Source of the DNA: Planctomycetaceae bacterium
GTDB lineage: Bacteria; Planctomycetota; Phycisphaerae; Sedimentisphaerales; Anaerohalosphaeraceae
DNA: 64,000 nt
Assembly: GCA_021372945.1 (NCBI GenBank)
Contig: JAJFTK010000054.1
Coordinates: 1 to 64,000, forward strand
Direction of reading: 5' to 3'
The position numbers and the translations under genes were made by a program. Under the pieces are notes generated by a model. It made no database searches. It was not told the DNA's origin and saw nothing but the letters and a program-made list of their open reading frames with translations. This document shows positions 32,307-41,716 of the stretch, one piece after another (within the stretch, counting starts at the first letter, position 1; every line of letters starts with the position of its first letter).

Positions 32307-35300
32307 ATGAATCGAAAAATGCTCTGCTTGTTCTTCTTTGCTGTGACCGTTTGCGGTATATTCGCCGAAACTGGGTGGGACCATTACAAATTGTGGTACA
32401 ATAAACCTGCGTCCGAGTGGCTCCAGGCGCTTCCCGTCGGCAATGGCCGACTCGGCGCCATGGTCTATGGCGGCGTTTTCGAGGAAACGATCCAGCTCAA
32501 TGATGACACCGTTTGGGCCGGTCCGCCGGTGGCGCAAATCAAACCCGGCTTTCAAGAGGCGATGCAAAAGGCAAGACAACTCTGGTTTGATGGGCAGTAT
32601 ACAGAGGCCGAGCGAACGATGCAGGGGGCGATGGCGGCGGAAGTGGAGCCGCGGAGCTATCAAACGCTCGGGGAATTTCATCTCAAGATGCTCGCAAGTC
32701 CGGAAGGGGCCGAATACAAGAATTATCGCCGCGAGCTGGACCTGGACAGGGCGGTGGCCACGACCTCTTTTACGCTCAACGGCGTGACTTATACGCGCCA
32801 GGTATTCTCATCAAAACCCGCGCGGGTCATCGTGGTTCGGATGACGGCTGATAAACCGGGGATGCTTTCGCTGGAGGCGTCCCTGGACCGGCGTGCGGAT
32901 TGTACGCTGGAGACTTCACAAGGCACGCTCGACATACTCGGACAGGCGCAGCACGAGAGCAAGCATTTGGGAGTGAAGTATCATTGCCGCGTCCGCGCGC
33001 AGGTTGAGGGCAGCGCGGGGGGACGGCTGATCTCGAAGGAAAAAGGGCTGCGGATCGAGAATGCGGATACGGTTACGTTCTTTATTTCTTCCTCGACGGA
33101 TTACAACATCAGCGATCCGGCAAAGCCGCTGACCCATGATCGGCGAGCTGCCTGTGACAAGACCATCGCCGAGGCGATGGCGCTGGACTATCCTGCATTG
33201 CTGCAGGCCCATGTCACCGAACAGCAGCGGCTGTTTCGAAGATGCGGCCTTGACCTCGGCGGGTGGGAAAAGGATAGTGTGCCGACGGATCAGAGGCTTG
33301 CGGCCATGAAGGAAGGCGTGGAGGATCCCTCGCTGGCGGCGCTGTATTTTCAGTACGGGCGCTACCTGCTGATGTCCAGTTCGCGGCCGGGGGATCTGCC
33401 GGCGAACTTGCAGGGCATCTGGGCAGATAAGATTCGCCAGCCGTGGAACGCCGATTATCACATCAATATCAACATCCAGATGAATTACTGGCCCGCTGAG
33501 ATCACGAATCTGTCGGAGTGCCATGAGCCATTTTTCGATTTTGTCGAACACCTGACTGGGGCGGGGCAAAAAGCCGCCAGCCAGGCCTACGGCTGCCGCG
33601 GAATGACGGCCTCGCATACCACGGATGCCTGGCTGTTCAGTGTTCCTTTCGGGTCTGTGAAATGGGGGTTGTGGCCGCACGGGCTGGGATGGTGCTCGCA
33701 GCATTTCATGGAACATTACCGTTTCACCGGAGATCGCACGTTTTTACAGCAGCGGGCCTGGCCCGTGCTGAAGGACTGTGCCCTGTTCTACCTGGATTAC
33801 CTGACCCCGGATCCTCGCACGGGAAAGCTCGTATCGGGGCTGGAGAATTCGCCGGAGAATACGTACCTGACGCCGGACGGGGCCAAGGCGAATGTCTCGA
33901 TGGGCGGCGCGATGAGCCAGCAGATCATCTGGGATGTGTTTACCAATACGCTTGAGGCGGCGACGATCCTGGGGATCGATGATGAATTTGTTCGCTCGGT
34001 GAAGTCGGCCAAAGATAACCTGGCCGCGCCGCAGATTGGCGCCGATGGGCGTCTGATGGAGTGGGCGCTGCCGTTTGAAGAGGCCGAGCCCGGGCATCGT
34101 CATATGTCGCATCTCTTTGCGCTGCATCCCGGCCGTCAGTACAATATCTACGACAGCCCCGAGATGGTTGCCGCGGCTCGCAAGACGATCGATTACCGGC
34201 TGGCGCGCGGCGGCGGGCACACGGGCTGGTCGCGGGCGTGGATCATCAGTTTCTGGTCACGCTTCCATGAACCCCAAAAGGCCTACGAGAACCTGGTCGC
34301 GCTTTTTACAAACAGCACGCTCTCGAACCTGTTTGACAATCATCCGCCGTTCCAGATCGACGGCAACTTTGGCGGAACCGCCGGGATCGCCGAGATGCTC
34401 TTGCAGTCGCACGTGGGTGATTCGGAAAAGGGCTACCTGGTCGAGCTTCTGCCGGCGCTTCCGAAAGCATGGGCCGACGGACACGTCAGCGGGCTTTGCG
34501 CCCGCGGCGGATATGAAGTGGACATTACATGGAAGGACGGTGTCCTGCAGGAAGCGGCGGTTCGCAGTAAACTGGGTCAGCGAGGCCGCATTCAGTATGG
34601 CCGGACGATTCTTCCGATCACGCTGCAGGCAGGCCAATCCAAGACGTTTAGCGCCGGCGAGTTTCAGGCGCCCCAGACGCCCGCTAATGCCAATGCGCTG
34701 GTGCTTTGGTATTCCAGGCCTGCCGAGAAATGGGAGCAGGCGCTTCCGGTTGGCAACGGCCGCATGGGCGCGATGGTCTTCGGGCAAACGGCGGCCGAGC
34801 GGATCCAATTTAATGAAGATACGCTCTGGACCGGTCAGCCGCAAACGTATCAGCATCCGGGGGCGGCCGAGGTTCTGCCGGAACTGCGGAAGCTTTTGTT
34901 TGAGGGCAAGCAGAAAGAGGCTGAGCAGCTTGCGTCGGAACGATTCATGTCGGTCCCGCTGAAGCAATGCGCCTACCAGCCGTGTGGCGATCTGCGGCTT
35001 ACTTTCGACGGGCATGATTCGTTCTCCGATTATAAGCGCAGTCTGGATATCGAAAATGCTGTTGCGGATGTCGCTTATACGAGCAATGGCGTGCGTTTCA
35101 AGCGGGAGATATTCGCCAGCTACCCCGACCGGATCATCGCCGTGCGGCTGACCGCCGATAAGCCCGGGGGCCTGTCATTTGGGGCTTCGTTCGATTCGCC
35201 GCATAAGGAACACCAGCAAAAGGCGATTGGCTCGGATGGATTGGTCCTGTCTGGACGAGTGACCAAGCGAGGCGATAATGATACGGAGAGCCTGCTGCGT

Positions 35301-36935
35301 TTCCAGGCGCAAATGGCGATCAAGGCAGAAGGAGGCAAGGTTGAGGCGTCGGATGATCGCATCTCGGTAAGCGGCGCAGACAGCGCGACCATTCTTTTGA
35401 CCGCGGCCACCAGCTATGTCAATTATAACGACATTTCGAAGGATCCGGCGGCCGTTTGCAGTAAGGTCATGGAGTCGGCACTTACCCAATCTTATGAGGA
35501 TTTGAAAGCGCGGCATGTTGACGATTACCGCAAGCTGTTTGGCCGTGTGAAGCTGGACCTTGGGACGACGCCTGCGGCACAGCAGGAGACGGATGCCCGG
35601 ATCGCGAATTTCAAAACATCATCTGACCCGCAATTGGCAACGCTTTATTTTCAGTATGGGCGTTATTTGCTGATCGCCTCCAGCCGTGAGGGTTCGCAGC
35701 CGGCGAACCTGCAGGGCGTGTGGAACGAGAGCCTGACGCCGCCGTGGGGCAGCAAGTACACGGTGAATATCAATACCGAGATGAACTACTGGCCCGCCGA
35801 GATGACGAATCTGTCCGAATGCGCCGAGCCGCTTTTTGGGATGATCGCCGATTGTTCAAAAACCGGGGCGCTGACGGCCAAGACTTTTTACGACTGTCCC
35901 GGCTGGGTGCTGCACCACAATACGGATCTGTGGCGCGGAACCGCCGCCATCAATGCCTCAAATCACGGGATCTGGCCCACCGGCGGGGCGTGGCTGTGTC
36001 AGCATTTGTGGCTGCATTATCAATACACGCAGGATGTCGATTTCCTGCGGACACGGGCCTACCCGATCCTCAAATCCGCCGCGGAATTCTTTGCCGCTTA
36101 CCTGGTCGAGGATCCTCGCACACCCGAGAAATGGCTCATTTCCGGGCCGTCCAATTCGCCTGAGCAGGGCGGCTTGGTGATGGGACCAACAATGGATCAT
36201 CAGATCATCCGCAGCCTGTTCGGCTGGTGCATCGAGGCCAGCCAGATACTGGATGTCGATGCCCAGTTTCGCAGCAGGCTGATGGAACTGCGCGGCCGGA
36301 TCGCGCCGGACAAGGTCGGTCAGCACGGCCAGTTGCAGGAATGGCTGGAGGACGTCGACGATCCGAAGAATCAGCATCGCCATGCCTCTCACATGTGGGG
36401 CCTTCACCCCGGCAATGAAATCACCCGCGACGGTACGCCCCAGCTTTACGCGGCGGCTCGCAAGTCGCTCGAAATGCGCGGCGATGGCGGCACCGGCTGG
36501 TCGATGGGCTGGAAGATCAACCTCTGGGCACGGCTGCACGACGGCGACCACGCGTACACGATGCTGTCCAATCAGCTCACGCCGGAGCGCACGCTGCCGA
36601 ACCTGTTCGATACGCATCCGCCGTTCCAGATCGACGGCAACTTCGGGGCCGCCTCCGGCATCGGCGAGATGCTGCTGCAATCGCATGCCGGATTTATCGA
36701 GCTGCTTGCCGCATTGCCGTCCGCCTGGCCGGCCGGTTCCGTCAAGGGTATGCGGGCCAGGGGCGGGTTCGAGGTCGATATGGCCTGGCAAGACGGCCGG
36801 CTGACGCAGGCGACCATCAAGAGCCTTGCCGGGCAGCCATGCCTTGTGCAATACCGCGGCGCAACGCTGAACCTGAAACTGCAAAAGGGTGAATCGAAAA
36901 TCCTCACAGCAGGCGATTTTGAACCGAAATTCTAA
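32307..36935 (+). CDS. Secreted tandem double-GH95 glycosidase (alpha-L-fucosidase/galactosidase type)
   Basis: The 1542-residue product has a signal peptide ([20 protein letters not shown]) and two full GH95 modules, about residues 25-785 and 796-1542. Each opens with LPVGNGR(L/M)GAMV and each keeps the key motifs: the Asn pair in NIN(I/T)xMNYWPAE (N387/N389 and N1154/N1156), Glu in NSPE (E517 and E1286), the EW...HRHxSH segment (E585 and E1345) and Asp in FQIDGNFG (D685 and D1443). By motif these match the Asn/Glu/Asp machinery known for GH95 fucosidase; mapping is by eye. Both halves therefore look active. GGAGAA precedes ATG 32307. A single polypeptide with two GH95 domains is unusual; most members have one. 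Confidence 0.88.
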   Translation: MNRKMLCLFFFAVTVCGIFAETGWDHYKLWYNKPASEWLQALPVGNGRLGAMVYGGVFEETIQLNDDTVWAGPPVAQIKPGFQEAMQKARQLWFDGQYTEAERTMQGAMAAEVEPRSYQTLGEFHLKMLASPEGAEYKNYRRELDLDRAVATTSFTLNGVTYTRQVFSSKPARVIVVRMTADKPGMLSLEASLDRRADCTLETSQGTLDILGQAQHESKHLGVKYHCRVRAQVEGSAGGRLISKEKGLRIENADTVTFFISSSTDYNISDPAKPLTHDRRAACDKTIAEAMALDYPALLQAHVTEQQRLFRRCGLDLGGWEKDSVPTDQRLAAMKEGVEDPSLAALYFQYGRYLLMSSSRPGDLPANLQGIWADKIRQPWNADYHININIQMNYWPAEITNLSECHEPFFDFVEHLTGAGQKAASQAYGCRGMTASHTTDAWLFSVPFGSVKWGLWPHGLGWCSQHFMEHYRFTGDRTFLQQRAWPVLKDCALFYLDYLTPDPRTGKLVSGLENSPENTYLTPDGAKANVSMGGAMSQQIIWDVFTNTLEAATILGIDDEFVRSVKSAKDNLAAPQIGADGRLMEWALPFEEAEPGHRHMSHLFALHPGRQYNIYDSPEMVAAARKTIDYRLARGGGHTGWSRAWIISFWSRFHEPQKAYENLVALFTNSTLSNLFDNHPPFQIDGNFGGTAGIAEMLLQSHVGDSEKGYLVELLPALPKAWADGHVSGLCARGGYEVDITWKDGVLQEAAVRSKLGQRGRIQYGRTILPITLQAGQSKTFSAGEFQAPQTPANANALVLWYSRPAEKWEQALPVGNGRMGAMVFGQTAAERIQFNEDTLWTGQPQTYQHPGAAEVLPELRKLLFEGKQKEAEQLASERFMSVPLKQCAYQPCGDLRLTFDGHDSFSDYKRSLDIENAVADVAYTSNGVRFKREIFASYPDRIIAVRLTADKPGGLSFGASFDSPHKEHQQKAIGSDGLVLSGRVTKRGDNDTESLLRFQAQMAIKAEGGKVEASDDRISVSGADSATILLTAATSYVNYNDISKDPAAVCSKVMESALTQSYEDLKARHVDDYRKLFGRVKLDLGTTPAAQQETDARIANFKTSSDPQLATLYFQYGRYLLIASSREGSQPANLQGVWNESLTPPWGSKYTVNINTEMNYWPAEMTNLSECAEPLFGMIADCSKTGALTAKTFYDCPGWVLHHNTDLWRGTAAINASNHGIWPTGGAWLCQHLWLHYQYTQDVDFLRTRAYPILKSAAEFFAAYLVEDPRTPEKWLISGPSNSPEQGGLVMGPTMDHQIIRSLFGWCIEASQILDVDAQFRSRLMELRGRIAPDKVGQHGQLQEWLEDVDDPKNQHRHASHMWGLHPGNEITRDGTPQLYAAARKSLEMRGDGGTGWSMGWKINLWARLHDGDHAYTMLSNQLTPERTLPNLFDTHPPFQIDGNFGAASGIGEMLLQSHAGFIELLAALPSAWPAGSVKGMRARGGFEVDMAWQDGRLTQATIKSLAGQPCLVQYRGATLNLKLQKGESKILTAGDFEPKF

Positions 36936-36947
36936 TCGAGTAGTCGT

Positions 36948-38249
36948 ATGAATCAGTCTGTGCCTTCGAATAAGAGTGCCTTTGAGGAAGCGAAGAAGGT
37001 TCTGCCCGGCGGTGTGAATTCGCCGGTGCGGGCCTTTGGCGGTGTCGATGTTGACCCGGTTTTTATCGCTTCCGCTCAAGGCGCCTACGTCAACAGCATA
37101 GAAGGCAAGCAGTACATTGATTACGTTGGGTCGTGGGGGCCGATGATCCTTGGGCATGCCCATCCGCAGGTGGTCGAGGCGATCCAGCAAGCGGCCAGCA
37201 AAGGCGCTTCGTTTGGCGCTCCGACGTTGGCCGAGACGGAGCTTGCCAACAGAATCATCGCGGCTGTTCCATCCATTGAACAGGTGCGGCTGGTCAGCAG
37301 CGGCACGGAAGCGGCGATGACGGCGGTGCGCCTGGCGCGCGGCTTTTCCGGCCGCGACTTGATCATCAAGATGAGCGGGTGCTATCACGGTCATTGTGAC
37401 GCGATGCTCGTCAGCGCCGGTTCAGGACTGGCCGAGCACGGGATGCCATCGAGTGCGGGCGTTCCGGCGAGCATCGCCGAGCAAACGCTCATCGTGCCGT
37501 TCAACGACTTGCAGGCAGTTCGCATTGCGTTTGAGAAAAATAGGGGGCGCGTTGCGGGTATCATCGTGGAACCAGTCGCCGCCAATATCGGCGTTGTCGT
37601 GCCGGAAGAAGGGTATTTGCAGGGCCTTCGCCGCTTGTGCGATGAAAACGATGCGATTCTGATATTTGACGAGGTCATTACCGGTTTTCGGGTGGCGTAT
37701 GGCGGCGTGCAGCAGCGATATGGCATTGCCGCGGATATCACGTGCCTGGGCAAGATCATCGGCGGGGGCCTGCCGCTGGCGGCGGTCGGGGGACGCAGGC
37801 AGATCATGTCAAAGCTGGCTCCGCTGGGGCCGGTTTATCAGGCGGGCACGCTGAGCGGCAACCCGCTGGCGACCGCCGCGGCGAATGTCACGCTGGACTT
37901 GCTGGCCCGTCCGGGGGTGTACGAGAAGCTGGAACAGACGTCGGCGGCGTTGGAGGACGGGCTGCGCCGGTCGGCCCGGAAGGCGCAAGCCGCAGTGACG
38001 ATCAACCGCGTGGGTTCGCTTTTAAGCTGCTTCTTCACGGAAAAGCCGGTGCGCAATTTTGCGGATGTGCAAAGTACGAACATCCGGCAGTTCAAGACGT
38101 TCTTTTCGACGATGCTGGAACAGGGCATTTACCTGGCCCCGAGTGCCTATGAGGCGTGGTTTGTAAGCCTTGCACATACCGAAAAAGAGATTGAAAAAAC
38201 CATCAATGTCGCATATTATGCTTTTTGCAAAGCACAAAATACGAGATAA
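36948..38249 (+). CDS. hemL: Glutamate-1-semialdehyde 2,1-aminomutase
   Basis: HemL converts glutamate-1-semialdehyde to 5-aminolevulinate for haem and other tetrapyrroles. It has VLPGGVNSPVRAFGGV at the N-terminus, VSSGTEAAMTAVRLARG, GCYHGHCDAMLV, LIFDEVITGFR and the PLP lysine in CLGKIIGGGLP, then AGTLSGNPLATAA. At 433 residues the length is normal. It starts only 13 nt after the glycosidase stop and has no clear Shine-Dalgarno, so it may be read from upstream. The next gene begins 15 nt after its stop. Confidence 0.95.
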   Translation: MNQSVPSNKSAFEEAKKVLPGGVNSPVRAFGGVDVDPVFIASAQGAYVNSIEGKQYIDYVGSWGPMILGHAHPQVVEAIQQAASKGASFGAPTLAETELANRIIAAVPSIEQVRLVSSGTEAAMTAVRLARGFSGRDLIIKMSGCYHGHCDAMLVSAGSGLAEHGMPSSAGVPASIAEQTLIVPFNDLQAVRIAFEKNRGRVAGIIVEPVAANIGVVVPEEGYLQGLRRLCDENDAILIFDEVITGFRVAYGGVQQRYGIAADITCLGKIIGGGLPLAAVGGRRQIMSKLAPLGPVYQAGTLSGNPLATAAANVTLDLLARPGVYEKLEQTSAALEDGLRRSARKAQAAVTINRVGSLLSCFFTEKPVRNFADVQSTNIRQFKTFFSTMLEQGIYLAPSAYEAWFVSLAHTEKEIEKTINVAYYAFCKAQNTR

Positions 38250-38263
38250 GGACTGGAGAAAAA

Positions 38264-39139
38264 ATGGAACCTATTCCTTCAAAGCCGCATGATATGGTTG
38301 ATGTAACGGATTCGCTGGAGGCGGTCGATGCCGCCCGAGGCATGAGATTCTTCCTGTTCTGGTTTGTTCTTTTTCCTGGTTTGATCGTTCTCCAATTGAT
38401 TTTCTGGCTGCATTACGTTGGGCGGATCGCGCCGAAGGAGACCTCGGAGCCGACGGTATCGTGGGTTGAGGCTTTGTCGCAATATGGACTGATCTCGCTT
38501 GCGGCACAGTTACCGCAGGAGCAGCAGGCCGACGAAGCCGGGCAAGCAGCCGCTGAGAGTTCGCAGGGTACGGCAATTGAGCAGCCCGCCGACGCCGGAC
38601 AGCAGGTGACCCAGGCAGAGATCGAACAGGGGGTTTCGGAGGTGACGGGCTCCAAGCCGGATATGGCGGCAGTGGAACCTTCGCCGGATGAACAGCCTGA
38701 GGAAAGCGGTAATATGCTGGCGAAGCTGAAATTGCCGTTCCTTCTGGCCAAGGGGATTGTGCAGGTCTGCAACTTCCTCATCCTGTTTGCGGCGATTCTT
38801 TATTGTTTGATCCTGCTGCTTTGCCTGAAGATATCGCTGGTAGGGCGGCTGGGCGGCCTGTTCCACATTACCAAGTCTTTCCTGATCTCCCTGCTGCTGC
38901 TGGTCGTGCTTGTTCCGTGGCAGGTGCTGCTGCCTCATGTGATGGTGGGCACGCTCTGGCGGCCGGACGAATTATTCAGCGGATGGACGAATATGCAGGA
39001 TTCTGCTTTCTGGCAGGTGCTGTATTTTCTGCGGTTTACGGGTCTGTGGCTGCTGGCGCTGGTGCTGCTGTTCTGGTCCCGCACGCGCTTTGTCAAATGG
39101 CGCCGTGCGACGCTGCGCCGTCTTGGCGTCCTGCGCTAA
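38264..39139 (+). CDS. Hypothetical membrane protein with acidic Gln/Glu-rich loop
   Basis: The 291-residue protein has one helix near residues 28-50 (FFLFWFVLFPGLIVLQLIFW), a roughly 110-residue soluble segment rich in Gln, Glu and Ala, and three or so further helices from about 165 to 280. I do not recognise the family. ATG 38264 follows GGAG; an earlier ATG at 38225 overlaps hemL. It is close behind hemL and upstream of a small zinc-ribbon membrane protein, so the three may share a transcript. Confidence 0.65.
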   Translation: MEPIPSKPHDMVDVTDSLEAVDAARGMRFFLFWFVLFPGLIVLQLIFWLHYVGRIAPKETSEPTVSWVEALSQYGLISLAAQLPQEQQADEAGQAAAESSQGTAIEQPADAGQQVTQAEIEQGVSEVTGSKPDMAAVEPSPDEQPEESGNMLAKLKLPFLLAKGIVQVCNFLILFAAILYCLILLLCLKISLVGRLGGLFHITKSFLISLLLLVVLVPWQVLLPHVMVGTLWRPDELFSGWTNMQDSAFWQVLYFLRFTGLWLLALVLLFWSRTRFVKWRRATLRRLGVLR

Positions 39140-39142
39140 CGG

Positions 39143-39165
39143 AACGCAGGCTTCCAGCCTGCGTT
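39143..39165. repeat. Intergenic hairpin (AACGCAGGCT/AGCCTGCGTT)
   Basis: A perfect 10-bp stem with a 3-nt loop lies directly after the membrane-protein stop at 39139. There is no T-run. Its core resembles the hairpin at 17242-17261, so both may belong to one dispersed family. Confidence 0.6.
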
Positions 39166-39187
39166 GCCAATCAGAAAGGCTCTGGCA

Positions 39188-39559
39188 ATGGACAACGAAC
39201 ACTCAGGCGGCGATGAAATCTTTGAAGAACCCATCGCCGACGAAAATCCAAATCAGTCGGGTCTGCCCCTTTGCCCCAATTGTCTGACGCCTTGCAGCCC
39301 GCACGATTACTATTGCCCCAATTGCGGCTCTAATTCGCCAGTCAACCCACTGGCGACGTACATGCCGTTGCAGAGCATTCGCTTCGAAGCGGGCGTCTAT
39401 GGCCAGCTTTGGCGAAAATGCTGGAGCCCCCAAACCCATCTGCTCAAACGAATAGCATACATCTTGGTTTTCGTACTGTTTGTGCCCGTGTTGCTGGTAA
39501 TAGGGCTTCCAGTCCTGCTGTGTCAAAAACCAAAACCGCACAAAGCAGAAACAACATGA
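39188..39559 (+). CDS. Small zinc-ribbon membrane protein
   Basis: The 123-residue product has a zinc-ribbon CPNCLTPCSPHDYYCPNCG (two CxxC knuckles plus an extra Cys) near residue 28 and one C-terminal helix (ILVFVLFVPVLLVIGLPVLL). The acidic N-terminus and the ribbon should face the cytoplasm. AAAGG precedes ATG 39188. Such proteins are frequent in Planctomycetes but have no assigned function. Confidence 0.65.
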   Translation: MDNEHSGGDEIFEEPIADENPNQSGLPLCPNCLTPCSPHDYYCPNCGSNSPVNPLATYMPLQSIRFEAGVYGQLWRKCWSPQTHLLKRIAYILVFVLFVPVLLVIGLPVLLCQKPKPHKAETT

Positions 39560-39638
39560 TTCAGGGATCACTTATTTTTTTTACTTTGTCATTTTGCATT
39601 GATTTTTAATATTTGATTTAGTGGCAAGGGGCAGTCTA

Positions 39639-40529
39639 TTGAAAGAAAGAATCTCCTTTATTGGCATGGGCATCATGGGCACGCCGATGGCGGCCAACCT
39701 GCTCAAGGCAGGCTATCCGTTGACCGTTTATACGCGCACACGGTCGAAGGCAGAGCCGCTGCTCGCGGCGGGGGCGGCCTGGGACGATTCGCCTGCGCAG
39801 GCTGCAAGTTCGGCCGATGTTGTGATCACTTGTCTTCCGGATACGCCGGATGTCGAACAGGTTCTGCTTGGCCCACAGGGAGTGACCGAATCGGCGCGCG
39901 AGGGCCTGGTTTGTATCGACATGTCCACGATCAGCCCCGAAGCCACAAGGCGCATGTCCGAGGAGCTCTTGGCCAAAGGCACGGTCCTTCTTGATGCCCC
40001 TGTTTCCGGCGGGCAGATCGGCGCGGTCGAGGGCAAGCTGTCGATCATGGTCGGGGGGCCGGCGGAGGCGCTGGACCGGGTCCGCTCCGTTCTCGATTGT
40101 CTTGGCCGCGCCGTCACCCATTGCGGGCCATCGGGCTGCGGCCAACTGACCAAACTGGCCAACCAGGTCATGGTCATTCACACGATCATGAGTATCGCCG
40201 AGGGACTTGCCTTCGCCGAACGGGCCGGCCTCAATCTTGAAACCACGCATGCCGTGACCTGCGCGGGGGCCGCTTACAGTCACTCGCTGAAGGTGCTGGG
40301 GGCCAAGATCCTGGCAGGCGATATGAAGCCGGCGTTCATGGTCGATCTGCAGCTTAAAGACCTGCGGCTCATCATGGAGACCGCTCGCCAGACGGGCCAG
40401 CCGCTTCCGGGGACGGCGCTGGCGATGCAGCTTTTGCAGTCACTTTCAGCGCAGGGACGCGGACGCGACGGCACCCAGGCCCTGATCGATATTCTCCGGC
40501 AGCTTGCGGGCAAAATGGCTTCTCGCTAA
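39639..40529 (+). CDS. NAD(P)-dependent beta-hydroxyacid dehydrogenase (GarR/3-hydroxyisobutyrate dehydrogenase type)
   Basis: The protein has the Rossmann GMGIMGTPMAANLLKAGYPL, the substrate-binding DAPVSGGQIGAVEGKLSIMVGG and the catalytic lysine region CGQLTKLANQ, as in tartronate semialdehyde reductases and 3-hydroxyisobutyrate dehydrogenases. TTG 39639 has AAGGGG 9 nt upstream and puts the Rossmann strand right at the N-terminus (296 residues); GTG 39621 is the alternative. Substrate specificity cannot be fixed; in this sugar-degrading setting tartronate semialdehyde reduction is one possibility. Confidence 0.8.
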   Translation: MKERISFIGMGIMGTPMAANLLKAGYPLTVYTRTRSKAEPLLAAGAAWDDSPAQAASSADVVITCLPDTPDVEQVLLGPQGVTESAREGLVCIDMSTISPEATRRMSEELLAKGTVLLDAPVSGGQIGAVEGKLSIMVGGPAEALDRVRSVLDCLGRAVTHCGPSGCGQLTKLANQVMVIHTIMSIAEGLAFAERAGLNLETTHAVTCAGAAYSHSLKVLGAKILAGDMKPAFMVDLQLKDLRLIMETARQTGQPLPGTALAMQLLQSLSAQGRGRDGTQALIDILRQLAGKMASR

Positions 40530-40602
40530 AACCATGTCGCTTGTTTTACGTAGAGTGGGTTTAGGCGATTGTTCCCCGCCGTTTCATTGATAGAATGGAC
40601 TT

Positions 40603-41679
40603 ATGGAGCTTGAAATGACAGAGTTGACCATACCTCGAACGCTGCGCTGGAAGAGCGGCAGCGGCGGCTGCCTTGAACTGATCGACCAGCGGCGGCTGCC
40701 AGGTGAGCTGAAGTATATCCAGTGCACCACCTGCGCCGAGCTGTTCGATGCGATCGTTACTCTGGCGGTCCGCGGCGCTCCGGCGATTGGGGTGGCAGCC
40801 GCGTTTGGGGTTTGCCTGGGACTTCGAACGCTGGCGGACAATGCCTCGGCGACGGAGGCGCTCGAGAACATTGAACAGACATGCCGATACCTGGCCTCCA
40901 GCCGGCCGACCGCGATCAATCTATTTAGAGCCCTCGAGCGGATGCAGAAGAAGGCCCAACAGCTTTCGTACACGATGCCTAACCTGACGACGGCGAGCTT
41001 CAAACAAGCTCTGCTCGCCGAGGCGCAGGCGATCGAAAGAGAAGACCAGGACATGTGTTTGGCGATCGGCCGGTGCGGGCAGTCCCTGATCCCTGACGGC
41101 GGGGCGATCCTGACGCACTGCAACGCCGGGGCGTTGGCGACGGCTGGAATCGGCACCGCGCTTGCGCCGATGTACACAGCCCACCGGGCGGGCAAACGGT
41201 TCCGGGTCTATGTCGATGAGACGCGGCCGCTTTTGCAGGGCGCCCGGCTGACGGCCTGGGAGTTGACTCACGCGGGGATTGAGGCGATTTTGATCTGCGA
41301 CAACATGGCGGCCTCGCTGATGCAGAAGGGACAGGTTTCGGCTGTGATCACGGGCGCCGACCGCATCGCGGCCAATGGCGATACAGCCAACAAGATCGGC
41401 ACGCTGGGCCTGAGTATTATAGCAAAGTTTTACGACGTTGGGTTCTATGCGGCCGCGCCTTCGACCACGTTTGATATGACGATCGCAAGCGGCGACCAGA
41501 TCCCGATCGAACAGCGCAGCGCCGACGAAGTTCGCTTGATACAAGGCGTTTGCGTCAGTCCAAAAGAGATTGCTGCCGTTAACCCTGCATTTGATGTGAC
41601 GCCGCATGAGAACATCACCGCCTTCATTACCGATCGCGGCTTGTTTGGTCCCGGCGAAATAGGGAGACAGGGTCTTTGA
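40603..41679 (+). CDS. mtnA: S-methyl-5-thioribose-1-phosphate isomerase
   Basis: MtnA opens the ribose ring of methylthioribose 1-phosphate in methionine salvage. It shows VRGAPAIGVAAAFG, the catalytic Cys in THCNAGALATAG, YVDETRPLLQGARLTAWEL and the aspartate of ITGADRIAANGDTANKIGT. A TTGTTC/TAGAAT promoter with 16-nt spacing (40569-40596) ends 6 nt before ATG 40603, so the message may be leaderless; ATG 40615, with GGAG 7 nt upstream, is the alternative start. No other mtn gene is in the window. Confidence 0.92.
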   Translation: MELEMTELTIPRTLRWKSGSGGCLELIDQRRLPGELKYIQCTTCAELFDAIVTLAVRGAPAIGVAAAFGVCLGLRTLADNASATEALENIEQTCRYLASSRPTAINLFRALERMQKKAQQLSYTMPNLTTASFKQALLAEAQAIEREDQDMCLAIGRCGQSLIPDGGAILTHCNAGALATAGIGTALAPMYTAHRAGKRFRVYVDETRPLLQGARLTAWELTHAGIEAILICDNMAASLMQKGQVSAVITGADRIAANGDTANKIGTLGLSIIAKFYDVGFYAAAPSTTFDMTIASGDQIPIEQRSADEVRLIQGVCVSPKEIAAVNPAFDVTPHENITAFITDRGLFGPGEIGRQGL

Positions 41680-41716
41680 AGACAAAGTCCTGAAGCGGGT
41701 TACGGCCGCGCGGGAC

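Noticed and set aside
35958..37394. 478-codon open frame on the minus strand
   Set aside because: It lies antisense across the second GH95 module and hemL, both firmly identified on the plus strand.
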